Shown: positions 10,196 to 19,978, counted from the stretch's first letter. The stretch: DNA of 64,000 nucleotides from Methanobacterium bryantii (GCF_002287175.1 NZ_LMVM01000001.1:558001-622000), one strand, 5' to 3'. Program-made: numbers and translations. The notes: a model not told the origin generated them from the letters alone.

Positions 10196-12331
10196 ATGGA
10201 AAATAATGAGTTAAATCATCGAATTAATGAATTTAAACCAGATTTTTGTGAAAACAAATGCTATAAAAGACAATCAATTATCAGGAGAATAATTTCAAAA
10301 TTTCCCGTGTTATACATAGTGTTTAATAAAGATAATCATAACCTAAAAAATATTATAACCACCATAAAAGGATATAAAACGATTAAAAAGAATAATTTGC
10401 TTGATGTAAATTACTATCTGAAAAATAGTGCTGATGTAAGGCAATCCGGCATAGAACCATTACTTCATTATTTGTATCATGGCTGCAAAGAAGGTCGAAA
10501 CCCCAGCTTTCAATTCGACACTAAATATTACATGCAAACTTATAAAGATATCCAAGAATCAAACTTAAATCCGCTGGTACATTACAGCTTGTTTGGAATT
10601 TATGAAGGAAGAAAAACTAAAGAAAAAGTTAATTCAGATATTATTTCTAATAACAATAATTTTTCTAGGTTTCTTGCAAATTCATTGATATCACCAATAA
10701 TAGATGCCCCATTCTATGAAGAAGATAAAAGATGCTTTGCAATGATGGAAAATGTGGCAAAATATCTTGTAAATTTAGCCCGTGACATGGAAAGTACAAC
10801 ACTAGTATCTGTGATTATGCCAGTTTACAACAGGGTTGAAGTGGTTAAGTTTGCAATTGATTCTGTTTTAAATCAAACTTACCGCAATATTGAACTTATT
10901 ATTGTAGATGATGGAAGTGATGATGGGACATTTGAATTAATCGAAAGTGTAAAAGATAATCGAATTGTGCTGCTGCGCAATGAAAAGTGCCGGGGTGTAT
11001 CTAAAGCACGTAATAAAGCTCTTACAGCTGCGGGTGGTAAATACATTGCTTATCTTGATTCGGATAATGTGTGGGATCCGCTTTACATTGCAGCTATGGT
11101 TGGGGCTTTTTGTAAGCTGCCGGATGCTGAAGCAGTTTACGGCGGCCAATTACTCTTTGAAGAAAAACATAAAGAACCATTTGCAGTTCGTTTCGGCAGT
11201 TTCAACAAATCATTATTAACTAATCGAAATTATATAGACATTAATGCCTTTTGCCATGTTCGGGATGTTTATGTGCGCCTGGGCGGGTTTGATGAGGGTT
11301 TACGACGTTATGTAGACTGGGATTTAATTATGCGCGTGGCTGAAACATCAAAAATGTATTCAGTACCGGTACTGCTTTCTTATTATTACTATAATAATGC
11401 TCAAAATACTATTACCAATGATAATCGTTTCATAGGCGATGAGGATATTTTACTGAAAAAACAAAAAAAACGCATTCAGAATAATGAAAATCGATTGATT
11501 TCAACGCCATCTAAAATGGATCATAAAGTTAGCATTATTATTCCTAGTTATGAATCACTTGAGGACCTTCAAGAGTGCATTAGCACGATTTTGGCGCTGA
11601 GAACATATGGATCTTTGGAACTCATTGTAGTGGATAATGCTTCAAGTCAGCCTGTAATTAATTATCTTATTAAGTTGAAGAAGGAGAATAAAATCAAGTT
11701 TATACAAAATGATGTTAATTATGGATTTACTTATGCTGTAAATCAGGGTATTGATGCTGCCGAAACAGATAATGACATCCTTATTTTGAACAATGATGCA
11801 ATAATAACACCTGGTGCAATTGAGACTATGCAGAAAACAGCGTATGAACTACCTCAGTGTGGAATAGTCGTTCCACAGCAGGTATTGCCTGGTGGAACAA
11901 AAACTATAAATACGCATGTTCCTTATGCAAAATCTCAACGTGATTGTGACGTTAATCTGTCATTGCATCATGGAAACATAATTAATGTGCCCACTTTTCA
12001 CTCAGGTGAATTATTAGAGCTTAATTTCGCCCCATTTTTCTGCGCGTACATTAAACGCGATGTATTAAATGATTCAATGGGTCTTGATGCAGAATTAGGT
12101 CGCCATTATCGTTCTGACCATATTTTTTGTAGTTATATAATCAATATGATGGGTTTAAAAATTTATTATGTTCCAAAAGCAGTTGTTTATCACAAACTGC
12201 AGAAATCAACCGATATTCTGTGCGAACAATCAAATAAAAACAATAATTTTGACATGATTTCCCGTAAAAATCAATGGAATGAAGAATTAATGGCACAACT
12301 TGGTTATAAGACTGCTATTTGGGATTTTTAG
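10196..12331 (+). CDS. Double GT2 glycosyltransferase with N-terminal repeat module
   Basis: A 711-residue protein. Residues 1-140 repeat the module seen at 3419 (NYYLKNSADV, EPLLHYLYHGCKEGR, NPLVHYSLFGIYEGR). The first GT2 domain spans about 200-420: VSVIMPVYNR, IIVDDGSDDGT, and DSDN as the metal site. The second spans about 440-690: VSIIIPSYES, IVVDNASSQP, NNDA. Arginine codons switch inside the gene: the N-module uses mainly AGA/AGG, while the first GT2 domain is rich in CGT/CGC (for example around 10970-11340). That suggests a native module fused to imported catalytic domains. It probably adds two sugars in sequence to the glycan built by its neighbours; the specific sugars cannot be read from sequence. 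Confidence 0.85.
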   Translation: MENNELNHRINEFKPDFCENKCYKRQSIIRRIISKFPVLYIVFNKDNHNLKNIITTIKGYKTIKKNNLLDVNYYLKNSADVRQSGIEPLLHYLYHGCKEGRNPSFQFDTKYYMQTYKDIQESNLNPLVHYSLFGIYEGRKTKEKVNSDIISNNNNFSRFLANSLISPIIDAPFYEEDKRCFAMMENVAKYLVNLARDMESTTLVSVIMPVYNRVEVVKFAIDSVLNQTYRNIELIIVDDGSDDGTFELIESVKDNRIVLLRNEKCRGVSKARNKALTAAGGKYIAYLDSDNVWDPLYIAAMVGAFCKLPDAEAVYGGQLLFEEKHKEPFAVRFGSFNKSLLTNRNYIDINAFCHVRDVYVRLGGFDEGLRRYVDWDLIMRVAETSKMYSVPVLLSYYYYNNAQNTITNDNRFIGDEDILLKKQKKRIQNNENRLISTPSKMDHKVSIIIPSYESLEDLQECISTILALRTYGSLELIVVDNASSQPVINYLIKLKKENKIKFIQNDVNYGFTYAVNQGIDAAETDNDILILNNDAIITPGAIETMQKTAYELPQCGIVVPQQVLPGGTKTINTHVPYAKSQRDCDVNLSLHHGNIINVPTFHSGELLELNFAPFFCAYIKRDVLNDSMGLDAELGRHYRSDHIFCSYIINMMGLKIYYVPKAVVYHKLQKSTDILCEQSNKNNNFDMISRKNQWNEELMAQLGYKTAIWDF

Positions 12332-12562
12332 TAATAAACTGGTTTACAAAACTATTGGTTAAGAACAGAGCTATAAATTGTGGATATTAATACTAAACTT
12401 AATTAAATTGGTGCTGAAGTTAATACTAATCCATCAGAGATACATATCATGCAAAAAAAGTGCTAAGTTTAAGATAATATTTATTTACTATGAAAATATA
12501 TCATTATCAAATTATATTGATTACATTTTTAAAATTTTTAGGGGATGGATGAAGGTAATAAT

Positions 12563-13966
12563 ATGAAGATTACAGTCATTGGAACAGGTTATGTCGGCTT
12601 AGTTACAGGTACATGCTTTTCAGAGATGGGAAATAAGGTTTACTGTGTTGATATTGATAATAATAAGATTGAATGTTTAAAGAAAGGTATTGTTCCCATA
12701 TATGAGCCGGGTTTGGAAGAATTAGTTATCGAGAATCATAAAACTGGTGATTTAAATTTTACCAACGAATTGAAAAAAGGTTTAAATGATTCTGATATTT
12801 GTTTTATAGCAGTGGGCACGCCTATGGGTGAAGATGGGAGTGCTGACTTGCAGTATGTGCTTGCAGCAGCTAAAGAAATAGGTCAGGTAATGTCGCATGA
12901 TTTAATCGTGGTTAATAAATCAACAGTTCCAGTAGGGACTGCTGCAAAGGTTAAAAGTGCAGTCACTGATGAATTGGAAAAAAGAGGCGTCAATTATAAT
13001 GTCTACGTTGTGTCCAACCCTGAATTTTTAAAGGAAGGTTCTGCAGTTGCAGATTTCATGCACCCCGATAGGGTTGTTGTAGGTTCTGATAACGAAGAGG
13101 TTATCCAGACTATGAAAGAATTATATGCTCCTTTTACCAGGAATCATGAAAGGTTCATAGTTATGGATATCTGCAGTGCAGAAATGACTAAATATGCAGC
13201 TAATGCAATGCTGGCCACCCGTATTTCATTTATGAATGAAATGGCCAACATCTGTGAAATGGTCGGTGCAGATATTAACCATGTTAGAAATGGAATAGGC
13301 AGCGACAGCAGAATAGGGTACAGCTTTTTATACCCTGGATGCGGATATGGAGGGAGCTGCCTTCCAAAGGATGTTAATGCTTTAATTAAAACTGCTGATG
13401 ATTATGGTTATAATCCAAGGATATTAAAAGAAGTAAGGTTAGTAAATGACGAACAAAAGTATTCGCTGGTAAATAAAATAATAGGACGGTTTGGTAATGA
13501 TCTGTCAGGATATACTTTTGCAGTATGGGGATTAGCATTTAAACCAGGGACTGATGATATGAGAGAAGCCCCATCGGTGGTTATTATTAATGAACTCCTG
13601 GAGTTAGGTGCCAGAATTAACAGTTACGATCCGAAAGCTGCAGATATCGCAGGAAATTACTATTTTAAAGATGAAAATAACATAGAATTTGTAAACAACA
13701 AGTATGAAGCATTAAATAATGCTGACGCTATGGTACTTGTAACAGAATGGAAAGAATTTAAGAGCCCTGACTTTTATGAAATAGCTCAAAGGATCAAGAA
13801 TAAAATCATTTTTGATGGAAGAAACCAGTATAACAAAGATACCTTGGAAAAAATAGGATTTGAATATTATCAGATAGGTAATAGTCAACCAGGAATAACT
13901 AAACGGTATTCGCCTGTGGATTTAGTACAGGATATACCTTCTTTAGATTTAAAATCAGGTAAATAA
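12563..13966 (+). CDS. UDP-glucose/GDP-mannose dehydrogenase family (UDP-sugar 6-dehydrogenase)
   Basis: Oxidises a nucleotide sugar to its uronic acid with two NAD+ per turn, supplying a uronate donor for polysaccharide. The ATG at 12563 (MKITVIGTGYVG) is chosen over the ATG at 12545 because GAAGGT sits just upstream of it and the Rossmann GxGYVG motif starts at once. Seen: NPEFLKEGSAVADFMHPDR, the central-domain segment after AEMTKYAANA, the catalytic cysteine in GYGGSCLPKD, and the C-terminal FKPGTDDMREAPS nucleotide-sugar box. About 467 residues, close to the family norm. UDP-glucose is the most common substrate, but UDP-N-acetylmannosamine or GDP-mannose relatives cannot be excluded. It sits at the end of the glycosyltransferase block, so its product is probably used there. 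Confidence 0.88.
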   Translation: MKITVIGTGYVGLVTGTCFSEMGNKVYCVDIDNNKIECLKKGIVPIYEPGLEELVIENHKTGDLNFTNELKKGLNDSDICFIAVGTPMGEDGSADLQYVLAAAKEIGQVMSHDLIVVNKSTVPVGTAAKVKSAVTDELEKRGVNYNVYVVSNPEFLKEGSAVADFMHPDRVVVGSDNEEVIQTMKELYAPFTRNHERFIVMDICSAEMTKYAANAMLATRISFMNEMANICEMVGADINHVRNGIGSDSRIGYSFLYPGCGYGGSCLPKDVNALIKTADDYGYNPRILKEVRLVNDEQKYSLVNKIIGRFGNDLSGYTFAVWGLAFKPGTDDMREAPSVVIINELLELGARINSYDPKAADIAGNYYFKDENNIEFVNNKYEALNNADAMVLVTEWKEFKSPDFYEIAQRIKNKIIFDGRNQYNKDTLEKIGFEYYQIGNSQPGITKRYSPVDLVQDIPSLDLKSGK

Positions 13967-14392
13967 ATGTGCTTTAAGTTAAATTAGTTAGTATGTAGCA
14001 GTGGATTACAGTTAATGATATTTCAGTGCTTAATTTTAATCACTGATTATTTTTTTAACTTTCTACGGTTGTACTATTATAGTTGTTTAAAAGCATTTCG
14101 TACCTTTTTTTTGTCCTATTTTTTGGTTCTATTTTTAAGTCATGTGATCTTTATTTTTCAATTTTTGATAATATTATTTTAAATAAGATGTATCTTGATT
14201 TAATTTGTAATTTTTAGCTTTATGGTCTTATTCTGTAATATTATTAAAATAAAACCTATTTAAAGCATAATAATTAATTTTTATGGGTTTATTTAATATT
14301 TTAGGATTAATATTATTATATTAAAATAGTAAATAATAAATAAAATGAATTTATAAATATTTATTTATATTAAATTGAAGAGATTGACTTAT
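13967..14392. other. AT-rich intergenic region
   Basis: About 430 bases with no credible ORF. It contains T-rich runs near 14049 and 14108 that could end transcription of the dehydrogenase gene, and very AT-rich sequence from 14160 onward that could hold the promoter of the small gene at 14393. I see no repeat or structured RNA in it. Confidence 0.6.
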
Positions 14393-14782
14393 ATGAAAAT
14401 ACAGGACAAAATTATCATATTATTTATATTAATAAACTTTGTAGTAATGGGACTGTATTTCAGCGCGGTAATAGCTTTTCCTAACGGGAATGACAGCCAA
14501 AATAATTCAAACACAGGTTTAAATGATAGTAATTCAACTTTAAATTCTAGTAATCAAACAAATGCCACTGAAAAATTGAATAACAGCAGTAGCAATGCAA
14601 CATCACAATATTCACAGGGCCAAACCTACAGAAGTAGTACTCAGTACAGCAGTCAACGGGACAGTACAAGGTATAATTCAGGTAATTATGGGAGTAATTC
14701 TGGTGGAACATCTCAAGATAGTACTGATGGGAACTCCCAAGATGATGCTGGAACGGATGATTCTGGTGAGATTTTACAATAA
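14393..14782 (+). CDS. Small secreted or membrane-anchored Asn/Ser/Thr-rich protein
   Basis: The start is taken at the ATG at 14393 rather than the in-frame TTG at 14375. Residues about 6-28 form a hydrophobic segment (IIILFILINFVVMGLYFSAV) typical of a signal anchor. The rest, about 100 residues, is low-complexity Asn/Ser/Thr/Gly with many Asn-x-Ser/Thr sequons and ends in an acidic tail. Known archaeal surface proteins of this kind are often N-glycosylated, and its place beside glycosyltransferases fits, but no family is recognised. It could be a surface linker or an acceptor for the glycan made nearby. Confidence 0.55.
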   Translation: MKIQDKIIILFILINFVVMGLYFSAVIAFPNGNDSQNNSNTGLNDSNSTLNSSNQTNATEKLNNSSSNATSQYSQGQTYRSSTQYSSQRDSTRYNSGNYGSNSGGTSQDSTDGNSQDDAGTDDSGEILQ

Positions 14783-14904
14783 TCAAATCAAGCTATAACT
14801 AACAGTTTAATTAAAAAATTTGGAATGTAGCAGTACTTGATTTAATTGTTAATTAGGGTTAATGCTGGAGATTATCCAATTTTATTTTAAATCTCGCTCA
14901 TGTT

Positions 14905-15096
14905 CACAAAAACTTCGGTTTTTGTGACCGTAAAAATCTGCGATTTTTACATGTCCAGGATCATGTGTAAAAATATTATTGTGTTTTAAATTGTAGTATT
15001 GAAAAAACAAAGTTTTTTCAACGTAAAAATAGAAACATGAAAATCCTCAAAAACCAAAGCCAACGGACCCTGTGGCGTGCAAAAATGTAATTTTTG
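14905..15096. repeat. Cluster of short perfect hairpins (cluster A)
   Basis: At least four consecutive small hairpins. 14905-14926: 9-bp stem CACAAAAAC with a TTCG loop. 14930-14950: 9-bp stem GTAAAAATC with a TGC loop. 14999-15021: 10-bp stem TTGAAAAAAC with an AAA loop. 15080-15096: 7-bp stem CAAAAAT with a GTA loop. The wider gap 14783-15356 has no gene; the rest is AT-rich and must hold the promoter of the exporter genes. Similar clusters occur at 40815, 48902 and 61335 in this window. Confidence 0.85.
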
Positions 15097-15356
15097 ACAG
15101 ATTTTGTAAACATTCCAGACATAAACGTTAAATTTTAAAGTTAATTAATTTACAAGTAAAAGTATTAATTCATCAGTAAATATTATATAGATAATTATTC
15201 AAGTTAGTATATATACAATTGGAATTCTGTTTTTAACAGTTAAACAAGGTATTCTCATCATTACAAATTGAAGCTATTTAACATAGAAAGAATTTTATAT
15301 TAAAATAATCTGTTTCTATATATTCAATGATAACATGGGATATTCAAGGGTCAAGC

Positions 15357-16841
15357 ATGAACGAAATTAAAACATCTAACACTGACATTGGAATTGTAGT
15401 TATTTTCACTACTTTAAGCATACTCCTGTTTAACATTCCATTATTAAACAATGCAGAAATACTGACTTTTCTTAAGATTGCCGTATTTTTCTTACTTGGA
15501 TATTCTCTACTGGCTATAATATTTCCATATAATAATATTAGTAAGGCTAAATTTTTTCTAGCCAGTGGATTGTGGAGTTTAATAGTTGTTTTTGTGCTGG
15601 CATTAGTATTGGGTGTGTTTTTAAATTTTAGCAGTGAAACATTTATCAATGTTTTACTTATTCTTACCAATGTTTTTATTGCAGTCGCATTTGTACGGAG
15701 AATAAGATCAGATGAAAAAGAGGATAGATACCTGATTTGTGAAAACTGCAGAAGTTATTATAAACTTGAAGAGGGGGAGACGTTAGATGATTTTGAGGCA
15801 TGTGGATGTGGAGGTAAGTTGAAATATGCTGATGAAACATTTTCGCATGTATCTGTAAATAATAGTGCCATAAACATTTCTAAAGGCACCAAAACTAATA
15901 AAATTTTTTTTAAACTTAAGTTATTACTGGTTGTATCATTAATTGTAGTTTTGGGGGTTATTTTAAACTCTTTAATTGGAATTCAATTAACTTCAATTGT
16001 TTTATCTTTGATTATTTTATCTTTAGCTGCTTATTTATTTAAAATGAATTATAAACTAGTATCTAAACACAGGTTCATTGCTAACTTTTCAAAATACCGG
16101 TATCTTCTTGTAGAGCTTGTAAAGAGAGACATTAAAATAAAATATAGAAGATCTGTACTTGGGATATTCTGGAGTTTTTTAAACCCCTTGTTAATGATGA
16201 TAGTATTAACATTAATATTTTCAACTATTTTCAAACGAAATATAGAAAATTTCCCGGTTTATTTATTAACTGGGAAAATAGTGTTTGATTTTTATGCAGG
16301 GGGAAGTATTGCAGCTATGAAATCAATTAAAAGGAATGCATCCATCATAAAGAAAGTATATGTGCCTAAATATATGTATAGTTTAAGTTCTGTTCTATCT
16401 AATTTTGTAACTTTTGCACTTTCTCTTATAGTCCTTTTTGGAGTAATGATAGTTACTAATGCTCCTTTCACTATTTATATCTTATTTGCCATTTTACCAA
16501 TTTTCTTGTTACTTCTATTTACTATAGGGGTAGGCCTTATACTTGCTTCAATAACGGTATTTTTCAGAGATATAGAACATTTATATGATGTTTTTATAAC
16601 AATGTTGTTATATGGAAGCGCGATTTTTTATCCTGTAGAAATTATTCCAGAAAGTTATCGTTTCTTATTTGAATTAAATCCAGTATTTGCTCTCATAAGC
16701 TTATGTAGAGATTCCTTTACATATGGGAGAATATTTGAGTTAAATACATTATTATATGCTTCAGTTGTATCAGTTGTGCTGTTTATTCTGGGAATACTCT
16801 TATTCTATAAATATCAGGATAAATTTATATTATATGTTTAG
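15357..16841 (+). CDS. Polysaccharide ABC exporter permease (TagG/Wzm type) with DUF1616-like and zinc-ribbon N-module
   Basis: The C-terminal 260 residues are a classic ABC-2 polysaccharide permease: KRDIKIKYRRSVLGIFWSF, about six membrane segments, and the late NPVFALISLCRDS box. Before it lie about four hydrophobic segments resembling DUF1616 (GYSLLAIIFPYN), then a four-cysteine zinc ribbon (CENCRSYYKLEEGETLDDF...CGCGG) and two more membrane segments. The ordinary TagG/Wzm is about 260-270 residues, so this is a fusion. The ATG at 15357 is preferred over 15327 because AAGGGT precedes it. The ATPase gene follows at 16866. Together they should carry a lipid-linked glycan or teichoic-acid-like polymer across the membrane. 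The job of the added module is unknown. Confidence 0.85.
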   Translation: MNEIKTSNTDIGIVVIFTTLSILLFNIPLLNNAEILTFLKIAVFFLLGYSLLAIIFPYNNISKAKFFLASGLWSLIVVFVLALVLGVFLNFSSETFINVLLILTNVFIAVAFVRRIRSDEKEDRYLICENCRSYYKLEEGETLDDFEACGCGGKLKYADETFSHVSVNNSAINISKGTKTNKIFFKLKLLLVVSLIVVLGVILNSLIGIQLTSIVLSLIILSLAAYLFKMNYKLVSKHRFIANFSKYRYLLVELVKRDIKIKYRRSVLGIFWSFLNPLLMMIVLTLIFSTIFKRNIENFPVYLLTGKIVFDFYAGGSIAAMKSIKRNASIIKKVYVPKYMYSLSSVLSNFVTFALSLIVLFGVMIVTNAPFTIYILFAILPIFLLLLFTIGVGLILASITVFFRDIEHLYDVFITMLLYGSAIFYPVEIIPESYRFLFELNPVFALISLCRDSFTYGRIFELNTLLYASVVSVVLFILGILLFYKYQDKFILYV

Positions 16842-16865
16842 AAATGGTTATTATCAGGTGATAAT

Positions 16866-17597
16866 TTGGATAAAACGGTTATCAAAGTTAAGGACGTTGG
16901 AATGGAATTTAATTTGAGTCAAGAAAAGGTGGATAACCTTAAAGAGTATGTTATTAAGCTTTTAAAAAGAGAACTTCTATTTCAGGAGTTCTGGGCCCTT
17001 AAAAGTATATCTTTCGAAGTAAAAAAAGGGGATAGAGTTGGGATTATTGGATTAAATGGAGCAGGTAAAAGTACTCTCCTCAAGATAATATCTGGAGTTA
17101 TGAAGCCTACCGAGGGTTCTGTTAAAATAAAAGGTAAAATTGTGCCTTTATTAGAATTAGGAGCAGGATTTGATTCTAATTATACAGGTAGGGAGAATAT
17201 ATTTCTTAACGGAGCTATGTTAGGATATACTAAAGAATTTTTAGAAGAAAAATTCGACGAAATAGTGGAGTTTTCAGAGATTGGAAAATTCATTGATGTC
17301 CCATTAAAAAATTATTCATCCGGAATGAGGGCTAGATTGGGTTTTTCGATAGCTACTTTGATGGAGCCTGAAATACTTATTTTAGATGAAGTATTATCTG
17401 TAGGGGATGCAAAATTTAAGAAAAAAAGCGAAAAAAGAATAATGTCGCTTTTTGATAAAGGAGTAACCGTTTTATTTGTATCTCATTCGATACATCAAGT
17501 TAAAAGGTTATGTAATAAAGCAATATGGCTTGAAAAGGGAAAACTGATTATGCAGGGAGATGTAGAAGAAGTCTGCGAAGCATATTCAAAAAGTTAA
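16866..17597 (+). CDS. Polysaccharide ABC exporter ATPase (TagH/Wzt type)
   Basis: Drives export through the permease encoded just upstream (24-base gap). It starts at a TTG preceded by AGGTG at good spacing. Seen: Walker A GLNGAGKST, a Q-loop region within IVPLLELGAGFDSNYTGREN (typical of the Wzt/TagH branch), signature YSSGMRARLGFS, Walker B ILILDEVLSVGD, and the switch histidine in VSHS. At 243 residues it lacks the C-terminal carbohydrate-binding domain of long Wzt proteins, so substrate recognition would have to lie in the permease or its zinc-ribbon extension. It ends 8 bases from a convergent gene. Confidence 0.9.
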   Translation: MDKTVIKVKDVGMEFNLSQEKVDNLKEYVIKLLKRELLFQEFWALKSISFEVKKGDRVGIIGLNGAGKSTLLKIISGVMKPTEGSVKIKGKIVPLLELGAGFDSNYTGRENIFLNGAMLGYTKEFLEEKFDEIVEFSEIGKFIDVPLKNYSSGMRARLGFSIATLMEPEILILDEVLSVGDAKFKKKSEKRIMSLFDKGVTVLFVSHSIHQVKRLCNKAIWLEKGKLIMQGDVEEVCEAYSKS

Positions 17598-17605
17598 ATC
17601 TAAAT

Positions 17606-18766
17606 TTATATCATTAACAAGTTGTACAGTCTCTTTCTTGAATTCCCATTACAATTTTCCAGGTAAATATCTAAGAATTTATTTATATTATATTCATCTG
17701 CAGGGTAATTCTTAATTATATCTGCTATTTGTTCTGTATTAAAAACAACAGGTCCTGGAACAGCTGTTTTATAGTCTTCGTAGAAACCTCTACCTGATTT
17801 TTCAAATTCAGATAGGTCATAACTGTAAAATATCATTGGCTTTTCCATTATAGCGTATTCATAAATTATTGAAGAATAATCGGTTATCATGATATCACAA
17901 CAGATTAGCAAGGTGTTTAATTTATCATAAGAAGAGAAATCAAAAACTCTATTTTGGTCCTGTCCTGTATATTCATCTAAATTAATATTATCTGCTATAC
18001 GTGGATGAAGTCTAAGAAATAGAACATAATTATCATCTAAATTAGACATCAATTCGTCAATATCAAGGTGTATCCTGATTTTATCTGCATGATATTCATC
18101 ATCCCTGAATGTAGGGGCATAGAGTACTATTTTTTTGCCAGATAATTCTGGATAACTGCTGAAGAACTCATCTCTTTTTTCTTGAAGAGCGGCTTTACTA
18201 AAGAAGATATCCGTTCGAGGGCATCCTGTATTGAATATTTTATCTTCTTCTGCTCCAAAGGCAGTTTTATACACCTCTTTCATCCAGCTGGATCCTACAA
18301 TAAAGTGAGTGGTATTTTTATTGGTAGTTACTGCTAGCTTTTTAACCCAACCCTCTTCATAGTCAAGGCCAAATTTTTTTATAGCACCTGTACCGTGCCA
18401 TAACTGCACCAAATGGGTATTTTTTTTGAGTTTTACAGCAGAAAATGGCAGAAACACGTTGTCCATGAAGATAGTTCCGGAAGTGGCCATGTGGTAGGGT
18501 ACAGATATGAACATGTAAATTAAATTTTTAAACAGGTTTTTATCAGATTTAAATGTGTAATTATCTCGAGTAACTTCTTTAAATATTAAATTAGGGTCAT
18601 GTTTTTGGAAGTAACGGTAGGTTGATCCTACATTCCCTTCATCACTGCTATCATGAGTCATGATGAGGAGTATCTTTTTCTTATTTACAGGGAATAAATA
18701 GCTGAGGTAGAAAAAAATGGCCATTATATAATATGATGTGCGTTTGAAAAAAGCTAATTTGTTCAT
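17606..18766 (-). CDS. TagB-like CDP-glycerol:glycerophosphotransferase family protein
   Basis: A 386-residue member of the TagB/TagF family, which transfers glycerol phosphate from CDP-glycerol to a lipid-linked acceptor. Family catalytic positions are present: WHGTGAIKKFG, FLRLHPRI, and MITDYSSIIYEYAIMEKPMIFY. A hydrophobic segment near the N-terminus (YYIMAIFFYLSYLFPV) fits peripheral membrane binding. Length and the single domain match the primase TagB better than the polymerase TagF. AGAGG lies upstream of the ATG. It is the last gene of a five-gene minus-strand run (26455 to 17606) of the same family. Whether it primes or polymerises cannot be told from sequence. Confidence 0.85.
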   Translation of the reverse strand: MNKLAFFKRTSYYIMAIFFYLSYLFPVNKKKILLIMTHDSSDEGNVGSTYRYFQKHDPNLIFKEVTRDNYTFKSDKNLFKNLIYMFISVPYHMATSGTIFMDNVFLPFSAVKLKKNTHLVQLWHGTGAIKKFGLDYEEGWVKKLAVTTNKNTTHFIVGSSWMKEVYKTAFGAEEDKIFNTGCPRTDIFFSKAALQEKRDEFFSSYPELSGKKIVLYAPTFRDDEYHADKIRIHLDIDELMSNLDDNYVLFLRLHPRIADNINLDEYTGQDQNRVFDFSSYDKLNTLLICCDIMITDYSSIIYEYAIMEKPMIFYSYDLSEFEKSGRGFYEDYKTAVPGPVVFNTEQIADIIKNYPADEYNINKFLDIYLENCNGNSRKRLYNLLMI

Positions 18767-18787
18767 TGTTATTCCTCTTGTCTAATT

Positions 18788-19978
18788 TCAGCTGTTATTT
18801 GAATAAGGCGTTTTTTCCAGGATCAGATCAACAATTTTTGAAGAAGCATTTCCCTTATCAAAGCTTGTGAATTTATTTAGAAATTCATTATATTTTTTGC
18901 TGTAGCAATTACAGTCATAGTTTTTAATTGAATTAATTAAATCAATGTTATTTTTTACAACTGGACCTGGAAATTCTTCAAATATATTGAAATAGAATCC
19001 CCTTAAATCATTTTTATATTTTTGGTAGTCATATGCATAGATGATCATCGGCCTTTTAAGTAGTGCATAATCAAAAATTACTGAGGAGTAGTCTGTTACT
19101 AAAATATCAGAAATCAAGTACAGCTCCTGTATATCCTGGAGATGATCACATTTATAGACGAATCCTTCATAGCTGCTCCAATCTACTGGGTCTTTCACTA
19201 AATAATGTAATTTAACCAGTATTATATGTGTATCGTCCAGTTCTTTTTTTAATAAGTCAAAATTTATCTGTGTGGAAAACTTATATATCCCATTTTCATA
19301 GAACTCATCATCTCGCCATGTAGGTGCATATAAAATGACCTTTTTGTTTAGAGGTATATTGTACTTCTTTTTAATAGATTCTATTGATTTTGCATCATTT
19401 TTTTTAAAGAGTACATCATTTCTGGGAAAACCAGTAGATAATATTTCCTTTTTAAAATCAAAACATGATTTGAACCGCTGCGTTGTGTAATCACTTTGAG
19501 AGATTAAATAATCCCATGTTTCAGTATTTTCCTTAAATAATCTTTTATATTCTGATAACTCCATTTTTTCACTCATACTCAAAATATCCATGTCCATAGC
19601 TAATTTCTTTAATGGAGTCCCATGCCACAGCTGGATGTATGTGGTTTTTGGCCTTTTAACTAAAAATGCAGGTAGTCTTGTGTCGCATATCCATATTTTA
19701 GCTACTGCTAAATAATATAAGTAAGATAGTCCTGTTCTTTTAATTTTTTTAGCATTTCCGGGAATTTTTATATCCATATTTTCTAAAGACCATATACATT
19801 TAAATTTTTTATCTAATCCTTGATCTACCATCTCTTCATAAACATATTTAGGATTGCCAGAATAATTTCGGCCAACACTGCTTTCAAAGAATATTACATT
19901 ATTATTTACAGGCAAAACTTTTAGAAAAATGAGGTATAATAATATGACTAACTTTTTAATTATATGTCTGATGTTCAT
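18788..19978 (-). CDS. TagF-like glycerophosphotransferase family protein
   Basis: A 396-residue single-domain TagF-family protein with all expected motifs: ESSVGRNYSGNPKYVYEEM at the acceptor-side start, WHGTPLKKLAMDMD (catalytic His), APTWRDDEF, VKLHYLV (second His), and VTDYSSVIFDYALLKRPMIIYAYD (CDP-glycerol binding). A hydrophobic N-terminal stretch (LVILLYLIFLKVLPV) probably docks it on the membrane. GAGGCC precedes the ATG. It is most like the gene at 20036 in N-terminal layout (about 400 residues, same GNPKxxYEEM box), so the two look like tandem duplicates. Likely part of a poly(glycerol phosphate) or poly(polyol phosphate) pathway. Confidence 0.88.
   Translation of the reverse strand: MNIRHIIKKLVILLYLIFLKVLPVNNNVIFFESSVGRNYSGNPKYVYEEMVDQGLDKKFKCIWSLENMDIKIPGNAKKIKRTGLSYLYYLAVAKIWICDTRLPAFLVKRPKTTYIQLWHGTPLKKLAMDMDILSMSEKMELSEYKRLFKENTETWDYLISQSDYTTQRFKSCFDFKKEILSTGFPRNDVLFKKNDAKSIESIKKKYNIPLNKKVILYAPTWRDDEFYENGIYKFSTQINFDLLKKELDDTHIILVKLHYLVKDPVDWSSYEGFVYKCDHLQDIQELYLISDILVTDYSSVIFDYALLKRPMIIYAYDYQKYKNDLRGFYFNIFEEFPGPVVKNNIDLINSIKNYDCNCYSKKYNEFLNKFTSFDKGNASSKIVDLILEKTPYSNNS

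Noticed and set aside
12378..12566. ORF of 62 codons before the UDP-sugar dehydrogenase
   Set aside because: It is made of AT-rich codons with no ribosome-binding site and overlaps the start of the real gene. A different frame here reads somewhat protein-like but has stops; nothing can be assigned.
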